Assembly: GCF_000468095.1 (NCBI RefSeq)
Contig: NZ_ASZC01000023.1
Span: 1 to 64,000 of the forward strand
Source: Pantoea sp. AS-PWVM4
GTDB taxonomy: Bacteria > Pseudomonadota > Gammaproteobacteria > Enterobacterales > Enterobacteriaceae
Reading direction: 5' to 3'
DNA: 64,000 nt
Below are positions 1-8,233 of the stretch, in pieces. The translations under genes and the position numbers were made by a program. The notes beneath the pieces were generated by a model. The model was not told the origin of the DNA, made no database searches, and was given only the letters and a program-made list of their open reading frames with translations. Position 1 is the stretch's first letter. Each line of letters starts with the position of its first letter.

Positions 1-70
1 CTTAAGCGGCGCGACAAGCTGCCTCCGTTTCGTGTAACGGGTAGCTAACCAGTTACAACTTCAAGATACA

Positions 71-138
71 AGCGGCGCGATTTATCGCGCGGGTTTTTCC
101 TGCACAGCGCACGAAATTGCGCGATAAATCGCGCCGCT
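71..138. repeat. REPIN-like inverted pair of a short palindromic repeat
   Basis: Two 20-base copies of AGCGGCGCGATTTATCGCGC lie in opposite orientation at 71-90 and 119-138, separated by 28 bases. They are exact reverse complements, so the pair can fold into a long hairpin, and each copy is itself partly palindromic. The same 20-mer recurs at 59666-59685 and a variant at 50347-50368, which marks it as a dispersed genomic repeat. The rest of 1-145 shows no gene. Confidence 0.8.
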
Positions 139-145
139 ACGCCCA

Positions 146-1072
146 TTAAATATCCTGCACTGACCAGATCGCCGGGTTGCCAATTCGGGCGCGCAAGGCA
201 TCAAGAAACAGGGTGACGCGGGCCGGGGGATGACGTAACGCGCGTAGCGCGTAGATCCCGGTTGCCGCCTGCGGCTGTGCCGACCACTCAGGAAAAATCT
301 GCTGCAAAACCCCGGCCTTGATATCCTCCCCCACCACCCAGTCGGGGAGATAAGCGATCCCTAGTCCCTCCACCGCCGCCAGCCGCATCCCTTCAAAATC
401 ATCACAGCCAAAAACCGGTGCGGTGTTGGATGCCCGTGTCGGATGCCCCAGCACCGCAGACCAACACAACAGATCGGAGCCATGCAATTTGTCGATCAGC
501 CGATGCGTGTTCAGATCGGCCAGTGAGGCAGGCATGCCCTGCTGCGCCAGATACGCCGGACTGGCGCACAGCACGCGGGTCTGGACAGCAATGCGGCTGC
601 CAATCAGGGTACTGTCCGCCATATCCCCGATGCGGATCACCAGATCCAGACGTTCCGCTACCGGGTCGGCCAGACGTTCGGTCAGATCCAGCTCCAGCCG
701 TAAATCCGGGTGCTGACGGGCCAGTTCCCCCATCACCGGCAGCACGTAGCGCTTGCCAAAGGTCGGGTAGCAGGCCACGCGCAAAATCCCGGTGACTTCC
801 CCTTTCATCGACGCCAGCTCCTGCTGCGCATCCACCAGCGAATCCAGAATCTGTCTGGCACGGATCAACAAGGCTTCACCGGCATCCGTCAGGGTGAGAT
901 GGCGGGTGGAGCGCAGAAACAACGGCGTATCAAGATGCGCTTCCAGTGCATCAATCTGACGACCAATCGACGAGGGGGTGCGGCCACGCCGCCGACCAGC
1001 AGCGGAAAAACTACTCTCGCGTGCGACGTCAACGAAGACGCCAAGGAACTCGGCAAATTTCTCTGATTGCAT
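146..1072 (-). CDS. LysR-family transcriptional regulator
   Basis: A 308-residue protein with the usual LysR layout: an N-terminal winged HTH (FAEFLGVFVDVARESSFSAA, then SSIGRQIDALEAHLDTPLF) followed by a periplasmic-binding-like effector domain starting near residue 90. The frame is open to 1150, but the start at 1072 (MQSEKF) puts the HTH at the normal distance from the N-terminus; the extra 26 residues look untranslated. It is divergent from the aldehyde dehydrogenase operon at 1189, the classic arrangement for a LysR activator and its target, with 116 bases between them. The effector is not deducible from sequence. Family certain, target inferred. Confidence 0.85.
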   Translation of the reverse strand: MQSEKFAEFLGVFVDVARESSFSAAGRRRGRTPSSIGRQIDALEAHLDTPLFLRSTRHLTLTDAGEALLIRARQILDSLVDAQQELASMKGEVTGILRVACYPTFGKRYVLPVMGELARQHPDLRLELDLTERLADPVAERLDLVIRIGDMADSTLIGSRIAVQTRVLCASPAYLAQQGMPASLADLNTHRLIDKLHGSDLLCWSAVLGHPTRASNTAPVFGCDDFEGMRLAAVEGLGIAYLPDWVVGEDIKAGVLQQIFPEWSAQPQAATGIYALRALRHPPARVTLFLDALRARIGNPAIWSVQDI

Positions 1073-1188
1073 CTGTGCATTTCTTGCATAGCTGTTGTGG
1101 GGAAAGGCCATCTTATCAGCGAAGCTCGCCGGGCTTAACCTTCTTCTCAACGCAAATCAACAACATCATCCATCTGAGGAAGAAGACC

Positions 1189-2628
1189 ATGCAAAACCCA
1201 ACTTATGATTCACTTTACCTGTTCATCAATGGCAAGTGGCTGAACGCCGACGACCGCGATACCGCCGCCGTGGTAAACCCGGCGACTGGCAACGTACTTG
1301 GCCGCCTGCCGCTGGCGACCGAAGCTGACCTGGCGCTGGCGCTGGATGTTGCGCGTGACAGCTTTGACGTCTGGCGTCACACCGTCCCCGCTGAACGGGC
1401 GCGCATTATGAAGCGTGCAGCGGAACTGATGCGTGAACGCGCTGAGCATATCGCCACGCAGATGACCCTCGAAGAGGGCAAGCCGCTGACCGAGAGCCGT
1501 GATGAAGTGCTGCGCGCCGCCGAATACTTCGAATGGTTCGCCGAAGAAGCCCGCCGTATTCATGGCCGCGTGGTGCCCGCCAATCGTCCCGGCGTGCAGC
1601 AACTGGTGAAACGTCAGGCCATTGGCCCGGTCGCCGCCTTCACCCCGTGGAACTTCCCGGCTATCACCCCGGCACGCAAGTTGTCTGCCGCGCTGGCTGC
1701 GGGATGCAGCGTGATTCTGAAACCCGGTGAGGAAAGCCCGGCAACGGCACTGGCGCTGGCGCGCTGTCTCGACGAGGCCGGCCTGCCAAAAGGGGTGCTG
1801 CAAATTGTCTTTGGCGTACCGGATAAAGTCTCTTCTCAGCTCATCGCCTCACCGATCATTCGTAAGGTGGCCTTCACCGGTTCGGTTCCGGTCGGTCGTC
1901 TGCTGTCAGAACGTGCTGCCGCCGGGGTAAAACCCATCACGCTGGAGCTGGGGGGACACGGTCCGGTGTTGGTGTTTGCCGATGCCGATATCGATGCCGC
2001 CGCAACCGGGGGCGCCGCTAACCGCTTCCGTGGCACCGGCCAAATCTGTATCTCTTCCACCCGCTTTCTGATCCAGCGTCCGGTATATGAACGCTTTGTC
2101 GCGGCCTTTGTCGCCGCAACCGAGAAGCTGGTAATTGGTGACGGTATGGCGGCAGGAACGCAGGTTGGCCCGCTGGCGAATCAACGTCAGCTGGAGAAGA
2201 TGGAATTGCTGGTGGCGGATGCCGTCGCCCAGGGGGCAAAAGTACTGATCGGCGGCAAACGTATTGCGGGTCCCGGTTATTTCTTCCAACCCACCGTGCT
2301 GGCGGATGTGCCGATGAGCGCCCGCATCATGCATGAAGAACCGTTTGGCCCGATTGCCGTGATGCGCCCCTTCGACGCGCTGGAAGACGGCCTGGCAGAA
2401 GCCAATCGCCTGCCCTACGCACTGTCTGCCTATGCCTTTACCCGTGATGCCCGTACCGCCATTGATGTCGGCGATGGCCTCGAAGCCGGGATGATCGGCA
2501 TCAATCAGTACCGCATCATTGCGACCGAGTTGCCGTTCGGCGGAATGAAGGAGAGCGGCCACGGCTCTGAAGGCGGTACCGAAGGCATTGAACATTACCT
2601 GACCAATAAATTTATCAGCCAGATTTAA
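1189..2628 (+). CDS. NAD(P)-dependent aldehyde dehydrogenase, succinate-semialdehyde dehydrogenase-like
   Basis: A 479-residue class I aldehyde dehydrogenase that would oxidise an aldehyde to its acid with NAD(P)+. The Rossmann region carries FTPWNFP (151-157) and the FTGSVPVG loop (229-236). The general base is Glu253 in ELGGHGP and the nucleophile is Cys287 in GQICIS. Closest recalled families are GabD/YneI-type succinate-semialdehyde dehydrogenases, but the true aldehyde is unknown. The reading frame extends upstream, yet the ATG at 1189 follows a GAGGAAGA ribosome site and matches the family N-terminus. First gene of a three-gene operon facing away from the LysR gene. Confidence 0.85.
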   Translation: MQNPTYDSLYLFINGKWLNADDRDTAAVVNPATGNVLGRLPLATEADLALALDVARDSFDVWRHTVPAERARIMKRAAELMRERAEHIATQMTLEEGKPLTESRDEVLRAAEYFEWFAEEARRIHGRVVPANRPGVQQLVKRQAIGPVAAFTPWNFPAITPARKLSAALAAGCSVILKPGEESPATALALARCLDEAGLPKGVLQIVFGVPDKVSSQLIASPIIRKVAFTGSVPVGRLLSERAAAGVKPITLELGGHGPVLVFADADIDAAATGGAANRFRGTGQICISSTRFLIQRPVYERFVAAFVAATEKLVIGDGMAAGTQVGPLANQRQLEKMELLVADAVAQGAKVLIGGKRIAGPGYFFQPTVLADVPMSARIMHEEPFGPIAVMRPFDALEDGLAEANRLPYALSAYAFTRDARTAIDVGDGLEAGMIGINQYRIIATELPFGGMKESGHGSEGGTEGIEHYLTNKFISQI

Positions 2629-2638
2629 GGAGATGACC

Positions 2639-2971
2639 ATGAAACCGATTGATTTCACCAGCCCGCGCGCTGCCGCTCGTCCGTTTACCCCGAAACTGGC
2701 GGACTTTGTTGAACAGCCGCTGTATTCAGACGTCTGGAAAGATGCGGATCTGGCCCCGCGCGACCGCAGCCTGATCACCATCGCCTGTCTGATTGCACTG
2801 AACCACGCCAATGAGCTGCCCGCGCATTTACGCCGTGGTATCGAAAATGGCCTGACCCAAACCGAGTTAAGTGCCGTGATTACCCATATGGCGTTTTATG
2901 CCGGTTTCCCGGCCGCCATTACCGCGTCAGCCTATGCCAACGCCACCTTTGCCGATGACCAGAGCAATTGA
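2639..2971 (+). CDS. Carboxymuconolactone decarboxylase-family protein
   Basis: A 110-residue all-helical protein of the CMD/AhpD fold: the central segment DLAPRDRSLITIACLIALNH and the later ITHMAFYAGFPAA are typical of the family. It lacks the CxxC pair of AhpD peroxidases, so a decarboxylase or other enzymatic role is more likely than peroxide reduction. The second of two in-frame ATGs (2639) is chosen because the AAGGAG site at 2627-2632 sits six bases before it; the first (2633) abuts that site. It begins ten bases after the dehydrogenase stop and is surely co-transcribed. Substrate unknown. Confidence 0.8.
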   Translation: MKPIDFTSPRAAARPFTPKLADFVEQPLYSDVWKDADLAPRDRSLITIACLIALNHANELPAHLRRGIENGLTQTELSAVITHMAFYAGFPAAITASAYANATFADDQSN

Positions 2972-2988
2972 TAATTAAGGAAAAGACC

Positions 2989-3969
2989 ATGAAAGCCATT
3001 ACATTTGATCAGTTTGGACCGGCCGAGGTGTTAACCCTGACCGAGGTTGCAGAACCGGTTCTGCGCCCACAGGATTTACTGGTGCGCACCCGCGCCGCCG
3101 GGGTTAACCGGGCCGATCTCACCCATCGTCGTGGCGGCTATGGCCGCCCTGACTTCGGGGATTCCACCCTGATGGGGCTGGAAATCGCCGGTGATGTGAT
3201 TGCCGTCGGTGCCGAAGTTTCCGGTTACAAGGTCGGTGACCGCGTAATGGGTATCGTTGGCGGTGGGGCTTACGCCGAAGTGGCGCGCATTGATTACCGC
3301 ATGGCGATGCCGATCCCTGACAGCCTGAACTACGTCCAGGCGGCAGCCATCACCGAAGTGTTTGTCACCGCCAATGAAGCGCTGGTGAATCTCGGTAAAT
3401 TGCAGGCAGGCGAGACGGTGTTAATCCATGCAGGGGCGGGTGGCGTAGGCGGTGCGGCGGTACAACTGGCGCATGCCATCGGGGCAACGGTGATCACCAC
3501 CGCCCAGGCCAGCGCTCATCAGTTGGTACGTCGTATGGGGGCAGATTATGTTATCGATTATGTGCATGAGGATTTCGCCACGGTGGTCGACAGCCTGACG
3601 GAGAAACGCGGCGTCGATTTGATCCTCGACTTTATCGGTGCGCCCTACTTCGAACGTAACGTTAATGCGCTCAACTTCGGCGGTCGCCTGGTGCAGATCG
3701 GTATTATGGGCGGCATCGAAAATGCCAAAATTCCACTGGATCGGCTGCTGTATCGCCACCTGCAAATTTTCGGCACGGTGATGAAATCGCGCAGTCAGGA
3801 GGTAAAACACGCGATGTCACAACGCTTCCGTGAACGCTGGTTATCCGAATTTGGCAAGGAGGGACTGGCACCGATTATCGACAGTGTCTATCCCCTTGCT
3901 GAAGCAGCGGCGGCCCATCAGCGCATGGAAGAGGGCCTTAACGTCGGGAAAATCGTGTTGACGGCATAG
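2989..3969 (+). CDS. Zinc-independent MDR-family NAD(P)H:quinone oxidoreductase
   Basis: A 326-residue medium-chain reductase of the quinone oxidoreductase/PIG3 type, expected to reduce quinones or conjugated enones with NADPH. The N-terminal GroES-like domain begins MKAITFDQFGPAEVL and lacks the structural-zinc cysteines of alcohol dehydrogenases. The Rossmann fingerprint is AGAGGVGGAAVQLA. The ATG at 2989 follows AAGGAAA; an earlier TTG in frame at 2968 has no ribosome site. Third gene of the operon, 17 bases after the CMD gene. All three operon starts share an AAGACCATG or GACCATG context, suggesting a common translational design. Confidence 0.85.
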   Translation: MKAITFDQFGPAEVLTLTEVAEPVLRPQDLLVRTRAAGVNRADLTHRRGGYGRPDFGDSTLMGLEIAGDVIAVGAEVSGYKVGDRVMGIVGGGAYAEVARIDYRMAMPIPDSLNYVQAAAITEVFVTANEALVNLGKLQAGETVLIHAGAGGVGGAAVQLAHAIGATVITTAQASAHQLVRRMGADYVIDYVHEDFATVVDSLTEKRGVDLILDFIGAPYFERNVNALNFGGRLVQIGIMGGIENAKIPLDRLLYRHLQIFGTVMKSRSQEVKHAMSQRFRERWLSEFGKEGLAPIIDSVYPLAEAAAAHQRMEEGLNVGKIVLTA

Positions 3970-3977
3970 AAGGTTAA

Positions 3978-4751
3978 TTATCCATTGATGCGCGACTGCA
4001 CCCCTGGCAGGCGCATCAGTCTTTGCCAGCCCGCTTCGACCGCATCCGGGACATCAACATGACCGAAGAACCCTTTGCCGCGCGGGCCATAGCCGTTTTC
4101 ATCATCACGCAGACGCTGCACTTCCCCCATCAGCAACGACAGAAAACGTTCCATTGACCATAATCCCTGCGGTGGCGCGCCGATAATACGCAGCATACCG
4201 GCATCCATCATCACCTGCGGGGTAAACACCGGCCAGCTGATAAACTCAGGCGCATCGTCACGATCGCGCCACTGCCAGCGGAAGGTTTCCCAGGTACGAC
4301 GCTGCATCAGCGGATCCTGCACCAGAATCACCCGCTGCGGCTGCCACGCCAGTTTGTCCAATAACTGCTGGCTGAAGGCCGCATTTTCGCCACAGTTGCG
4401 CGATTTCTCTTCCAGCAACAGTTGGTCGTCCGGCAACGCGGCAAACAGACGCGCCATATCGCCCAGCATCTCTGCTTCGCTTTTACCCTGAGTCGCGATT
4501 TGCCGGTACAACGGATGCGCCGCCATCATTTGCGCCAGCAGTGGCGTGGAGTGACCGATACCCCCGCTGATGAGCAAAGGGAGCTGATATTTTTTGGCCA
4601 GTGCGACCACACCTTCAATATTCGGCAGCACCGCATGTCCGGCCAGGATGGCTAAATCGGCCTCCAGCGTCCCCTCCTGCGGAATATGATCCAGCGCCAG
4701 CCATGCCGCCAGCGTATTGATATCCTGAATATGTTCACCATTAAGCTTCAT
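3978..4751 (-). CDS. ydcF: YdcF-like DUF218 protein
   Basis: A 257-residue soluble protein closely resembling E. coli YdcF by recall: the ADLAILAGHAVLPN, LLISGGIGHSTPLL and NCGENAAFS segments and the conserved VQDPLMQRRTWETFRW and GYGPRGKGFF blocks are all present. The DUF218 fold has been reported to bind S-adenosylmethionine in E. coli YdcF, but no reaction is established. It is convergent with the quinone reductase (eight-base gap) and divergent from lacI with about 90 bases between them. Start at 4751 has AAGGAGAACAGC upstream. Confidence 0.85.
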   Translation of the reverse strand: MKLNGEHIQDINTLAAWLALDHIPQEGTLEADLAILAGHAVLPNIEGVVALAKKYQLPLLISGGIGHSTPLLAQMMAAHPLYRQIATQGKSEAEMLGDMARLFAALPDDQLLLEEKSRNCGENAAFSQQLLDKLAWQPQRVILVQDPLMQRRTWETFRWQWRDRDDAPEFISWPVFTPQVMMDAGMLRIIGAPPQGLWSMERFLSLLMGEVQRLRDDENGYGPRGKGFFGHVDVPDAVEAGWQRLMRLPGVQSRING

Positions 4752-4841
4752 GCTGTTCTCCTTAGGTTTTCATCCTGGCTTAAGACCTCGCCGAAGGGAA
4801 AAAATTTGCTACACTCGCAGCTTCATCTTCAGGAGAGATCA

Positions 4842-5900
4842 ATGACTTCGCGCTCCGTAACCCTCGATGACGTTGCCCAACTGGCGGGGGTTTCTTACCA
4901 GACTGTCTCCCGCGTGCTTAACCGCGCCGCACAGGTTTCTCCCCGCACCCGCGCCAAAGTGGAAGCGGCGATGCAGCAACTCAACTATGTGCCGAACCGG
5001 GTGGCGCAGCAACTGGCAGGTAAAGCTACGCGCACGCTGGGGCTGGCAACCAGCGATCTGGCGCTGATGGCGCCGGCGCAGATTGCCTCCGCCATCCAGC
5101 AACGCGCGACGGCGCTCGGTTACCATCTGGTGATTGCAATGACCGCAGGCAATGCGCAGGACACGGTTAATGAGCTGCTGGCCCAGCGGGTCGATGCGCT
5201 GCTGATCAACCTGCCGCTGGATGCGGCTGAAGCGGAGCAAATCCAGCAGCAGTGTGGCACAAAACCCGCGCTGTTTCTTGATGTGGAACGCCATGCCGGG
5301 GTAGCGCAATGTCAGTTCCTGAGCGAGTCCGGTGCGCGCCAGGCGGTGGATCATCTGGTGGCGCTCGGCCATCGCCAGATTGGCGTATTGAATGGCCCGA
5401 CGAGTTCCGCCTCGGCACGCAGCCGCTTTCTGGCCTGGCAACAGGCGCTGGCATCGCATCAACTGGAAGCCTGTTGCGTGCTGGAGGGGGACTGGAGCGC
5501 GGCATCGGGTTATCAGGCCTTACTCAGTTTGTTGCCTCACACGCTGCCGCAGGCGCTGTTGGTGGCGAACGACCAGATGGCGCTGGGCGCGATGCGCGCG
5601 CTGCACCAACATGGCGTACGGATTCCCGGCGAAATATCGTTGATTGGCTATGATGACACCGCAGAGAGCGCCTGGTACCAGCCGCCCCTCACCACGGTGC
5701 GTCAGGATTTACAGCAGTTGGGCGCGGAAAGTGTGGATCACCTGCTGGCACGGCTCAATGACGTCAGCGCTGAAATGCCATCGCTGGAAACCCAATTGGT
5801 GATCCGGGAAACCACCGCTGCACCGCAGCAAAACGGGTTGGATGCGGCAGAGGTGGCGCAGCAGTTGCAGGCGCTGGCCCGGCGGCTAATGCGCAACTAA
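4842..5900 (+). CDS. lacI: LacI-type repressor, full length with tetramerisation tail
   Basis: A 352-residue repressor much closer to E. coli LacI than to generic GalR/LacI members. The HTH VTLDDVAQLAGVSYQTVSRV keeps the YQTVSR recognition helix of LacI, and the hinge NRVAQQLAGK is almost identical. Sugar-pocket landmarks of LacI persist: FLDV, SSxSAR, GDWSA, VANDQMALGAMRA and GYDDT. A C-terminal leucine-rich segment (AAEVAQQLQALARRL) matches the tetramerisation helix. The ATG at 4842 follows AGGAGAGATCA; the frame extends upstream without a better start. No lacZ, lacY or lacO-like operator is seen nearby, so its regulated genes must lie elsewhere. Confidence 0.85.
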   Translation: MTSRSVTLDDVAQLAGVSYQTVSRVLNRAAQVSPRTRAKVEAAMQQLNYVPNRVAQQLAGKATRTLGLATSDLALMAPAQIASAIQQRATALGYHLVIAMTAGNAQDTVNELLAQRVDALLINLPLDAAEAEQIQQQCGTKPALFLDVERHAGVAQCQFLSESGARQAVDHLVALGHRQIGVLNGPTSSASARSRFLAWQQALASHQLEACCVLEGDWSAASGYQALLSLLPHTLPQALLVANDQMALGAMRALHQHGVRIPGEISLIGYDDTAESAWYQPPLTTVRQDLQQLGAESVDHLLARLNDVSAEMPSLETQLVIRETTAAPQQNGLDAAEVAQQLQALARRLMRN

Positions 5901-5912
5901 CCCTCACCCCGG

Positions 5913-5937
5913 CCCTCTCCCGCAAGACGGGAGAGGG
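5913..5937. terminator. GC-rich hairpin after lacI
   Basis: A perfect ten-base stem CCCTCTCCCG (5913-5922) and CGGGAGAGGG (5928-5937) with loop CAAGA, starting 12 bases after the lacI stop. No clear T-run follows. CCCTCTCCC/GGGAGAGGG hairpins are also a common dispersed enterobacterial intergenic repeat, so it may be a repeat serving as a terminator. Confidence 0.6.
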
Positions 5938-5971
5938 AGATGTGCAATATGTTAGTGAGTGCAGTATCGGC

Positions 5972-6001
5972 AAAAAATTCAGGGGCCAAATGGCCCCTGA
6001 A
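5972..6001 (-). terminator. Terminator of yeeX
   Basis: TTCAGGGGCCA (5978-5988) pairs with TGGCCCCTGAA (5991-6001) just past the yeeX stop. On the minus strand the stem is followed by TTTTTT (5972-5977), a standard intrinsic terminator. Confidence 0.85.
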
Positions 6002-6003
6002 TC

Positions 6004-6324
6004 TTATTGCGGTTTGGGTTCGCCCATCGCTTTGAGCTTTTTCGACAGCTCGCGACGCTCTTTAGAGAGGTCGGCATTTTTGATGATGTATTCGTCAACG
6101 CGATCTTCATAATCCACGCGCATGCTGGCGATAATTTCCTGAATCGCCTCAACGCTCATGCCCGGTTTGATGTATTCGCTCAGGTTGTCCAGCAGCAACA
6201 CACGTTTCTGGTTATCACGGATTTTCTTTTCGTTATCCGTAATTTCGCGCTGTAGTTTGTTTTTACGACGAAACATACGCACAAACTCCAGAACGTCCTG
6301 AAATGATTGCTTGGCATTTTCCAT
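6004..6324 (-). CDS. yeeX: DUF496 family protein YeeX
   Basis: A 106-residue, highly charged helical protein nearly identical in plan to E. coli Yee[41 protein letters not shown] and [16 protein letters not shown] are hallmark segments. Predicted coiled coil; function unknown. The start at 6324 is preceded by AAAGGTG at normal spacing; the open frame continues 15 codons upstream but without support. It sits next to yeeA as in E. coli. Confidence 0.9.
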   Translation of the reverse strand: MENAKQSFQDVLEFVRMFRRKNKLQREITDNEKKIRDNQKRVLLLDNLSEYIKPGMSVEAIQEIIASMRVDYEDRVDEYIIKNADLSKERRELSKKLKAMGEPKPQ

Positions 6325-6485
6325 GTTGGCACCTTTCTTAGGGCCTGCTTGAGCAGGCGAGATAGTCATAACCTTTAGCTTAGCGGCTTGCCAGCCCTGT
6401 AAGCAATTCTCACATCTAAAATCGGACTGGCACTTATCTTAGCGCAAAGAAAGGGCGATTCACATTAAGTCATTGCCCCGGAAAA

Positions 6486-7544
6486 CTATTTACGTAACGC
6501 CAGCCTCACCAGGTCGGTCATACGCTCCAGTTGGCGCGCCTGTTCCAGACTCAGCCAGACGTAGCCATAGATCGAGGTGGTTTCCAGTTGCTTGCTGCCA
6601 GTGGCAATCAACTGCTCCAGCTCCTGCATGATGCTGCCCAGCTCGTGGCTGTTGGCCGTCACCTGCTCCGTCTCCCCTTTCACCATTAACGCCGCCAGCG
6701 CGTTCAGGGTGTTTTCCGTCATTTGCTGCGTGCGGCGCAGGGTCGGTGCGTTGAGCAGCAAATAGTGGCTTTCGCGTGACGCCCACCACGCATCAATTTG
6801 CATCTGCATGGTGTTAACCATATTACGGTTAATGGTCTGAATGGCTTCAAACACCGATTTGGGAATGCGTGTCTCTTTACTGGCGGGTTCCAACAAGGCA
6901 CGCATCTTGATCACATTGGTGAGTAGCTTCTGGAACGGTTTGTTCAGGCGCGGCTTATCCACCAGGTTAGCTGAGAAGCCGGTATGATGAATTTTCGCCA
7001 TGCTGATAAAGGCGTCCGACAACTGGATGCGCCAGTGGGTATAAGCGCGCTGCGCCCAGATAGCAGTAAACAGCAGCGCCATCAGCGATCCGAGAATCAC
7101 ATCGCCACCACGCCATAACGCGACGGTGAAATCCCCTGCCGGTGCGCCCACCACGACGCTGAGGGTGATACCAATTAACAGCGCCATATACGGATGTTTG
7201 CCGAGGGTGAGATAACCACAAATCACCATCACCGCAAAACACCACACCAGCATCACGGGCAAGGATATCAACTCCAGCTTCAGCGCGATCAATCCGGAGA
7301 TCGCCCCGGCAAAGGTGCCAATGATGCGCTGTACTACGCGCGGAAAGACATTACCCCAGGTCGAGATTGGCCCCATCACCACCACCAGCGTAATCAGTGG
7401 CCAGGTGCCTTCCGGAATGTCAGTCAGACGGACAAACAAAAAGCTCAGGACAAAAGCGATAGCGATACGCACGCCGTGTACGGCGCGATAGTGGCGGTAG
7501 AACCAGAACTCAATCGACGAAATGGGCTTGTCAGCGCGTAACAT
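6486..7544 (-). CDS. yeeA: FUSC-family inner membrane protein YeeA
   Basis: A 352-residue protein, the same length as E. coli YeeA. About six hydrophobic helices occupy residues 25-170 (for example ITLVVVMGPISTWGN and HPYMALLIGITLSVVVGAP), followed by a cytoplasmic helical domain containing KETRIPKSVFEAIQTINRN. It belongs to the fusaric-acid-resistance (FUSC/AaeB) superfamily; transport substrate is not established for YeeA. Gene order yeeX-yeeA-sbmC-dacD is conserved with E. coli. Confidence 0.88.
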   Translation of the reverse strand: MLRADKPISSIEFWFYRHYRAVHGVRIAIAFVLSFLFVRLTDIPEGTWPLITLVVVMGPISTWGNVFPRVVQRIIGTFAGAISGLIALKLELISLPVMLVWCFAVMVICGYLTLGKHPYMALLIGITLSVVVGAPAGDFTVALWRGGDVILGSLMALLFTAIWAQRAYTHWRIQLSDAFISMAKIHHTGFSANLVDKPRLNKPFQKLLTNVIKMRALLEPASKETRIPKSVFEAIQTINRNMVNTMQMQIDAWWASRESHYLLLNAPTLRRTQQMTENTLNALAALMVKGETEQVTANSHELGSIMQELEQLIATGSKQLETTSIYGYVWLSLEQARQLERMTDLVRLALRK

Positions 7545-7715
7545 GATTATCCGGGTGCGGGAAAATTTTGCGCGCTATGTTAACCTGGCGAAACCAGATC
7601 CCTTAACACCTGACACGCGTTTTTCCTGACTTTTTGACCACTGCTTACAAAAATCAACATCAACGCAACATCAAATTTCCCCAATAGAAACATAGATGTA
7701 ACGCCAGCCCCTTTT

Positions 7716-8177
7716 TTAGCGGGGCCGAACCGGGATGTACATGTTCAGTAGCCAGTTACCACTTTGCGATCCATCCGAAAGATAGTGTTCATAACAGGGA
7801 CGATTATCCACCTGCCAGTCACTGCGCGCCTGCAATTGTGCAAAAAATTCATTCCAGGCAGCGAAGAAATCGTTGTTCAGCACTTCCGTGCAGGTGTGGA
7901 AATAATGGCCGCCGGCCAGAGTGCCATGCTGAATATCGCCACCCGCTGCCAGCGCATAATCGGCCGGGACGGTCAGCACCGTTTCTACCCTGAGTTCTTC
8001 CGGGGGCAGCTCCTGCGGATTGCCATAATAAATGGCCATCCACTCGCCTGACAGGCCGTGACGCGCGGCCCAGACTTTAAGCTGAGCAAAGCCCTGTGGC
8101 ACCGTCTCCTGCCACGGACCTTGCAGATGATAACCGACCCAGTGTTGCGCCGGACGTTCAACGACAGATGTTTTCAT
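7716..8177 (-). CDS. sbmC: DNA gyrase inhibitor SbmC (GyrI)
   Basis: A 153-residue GyrI-like protein of the SOUL/GyrI small-molecule-binding fold. In E. coli SbmC inhibits gyrase supercoiling and protects against microcin B17. Seen here: an N-terminal VVERPAQHWVGYHLQGPW strand, the central EWMAIYYGNPQELPPEELR and the C-terminal WLLNMYIPVRP. The start at 8177 (MKTSVVER) fits the family; eight more upstream codons are open but unlikely. Located between yeeA and dacD as in E. coli. Confidence 0.87.
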   Translation of the reverse strand: MKTSVVERPAQHWVGYHLQGPWQETVPQGFAQLKVWAARHGLSGEWMAIYYGNPQELPPEELRVETVLTVPADYALAAGGDIQHGTLAGGHYFHTCTEVLNNDFFAAWNEFFAQLQARSDWQVDNRPCYEHYLSDGSQSGNWLLNMYIPVRPR

Positions 8178-8233
8178 GATTGACCTCGATATCAGCGACA
8201 CTCTACGGCACTGATACCGAAGTTAGTTCATGC

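Noticed and set aside
1189-2628. The aldehyde dehydrogenase as the displaced puuC
   Set aside because: It belongs to a separate LysR-linked operon 20 kb away; sequence alone cannot assign that substrate.
1906-2811. A 301-codon minus-strand frame opposite the aldehyde dehydrogenase
   Set aside because: Shadow of a well-supported gene; composition shows no protein family features and it crosses two genes of the opposite operon.
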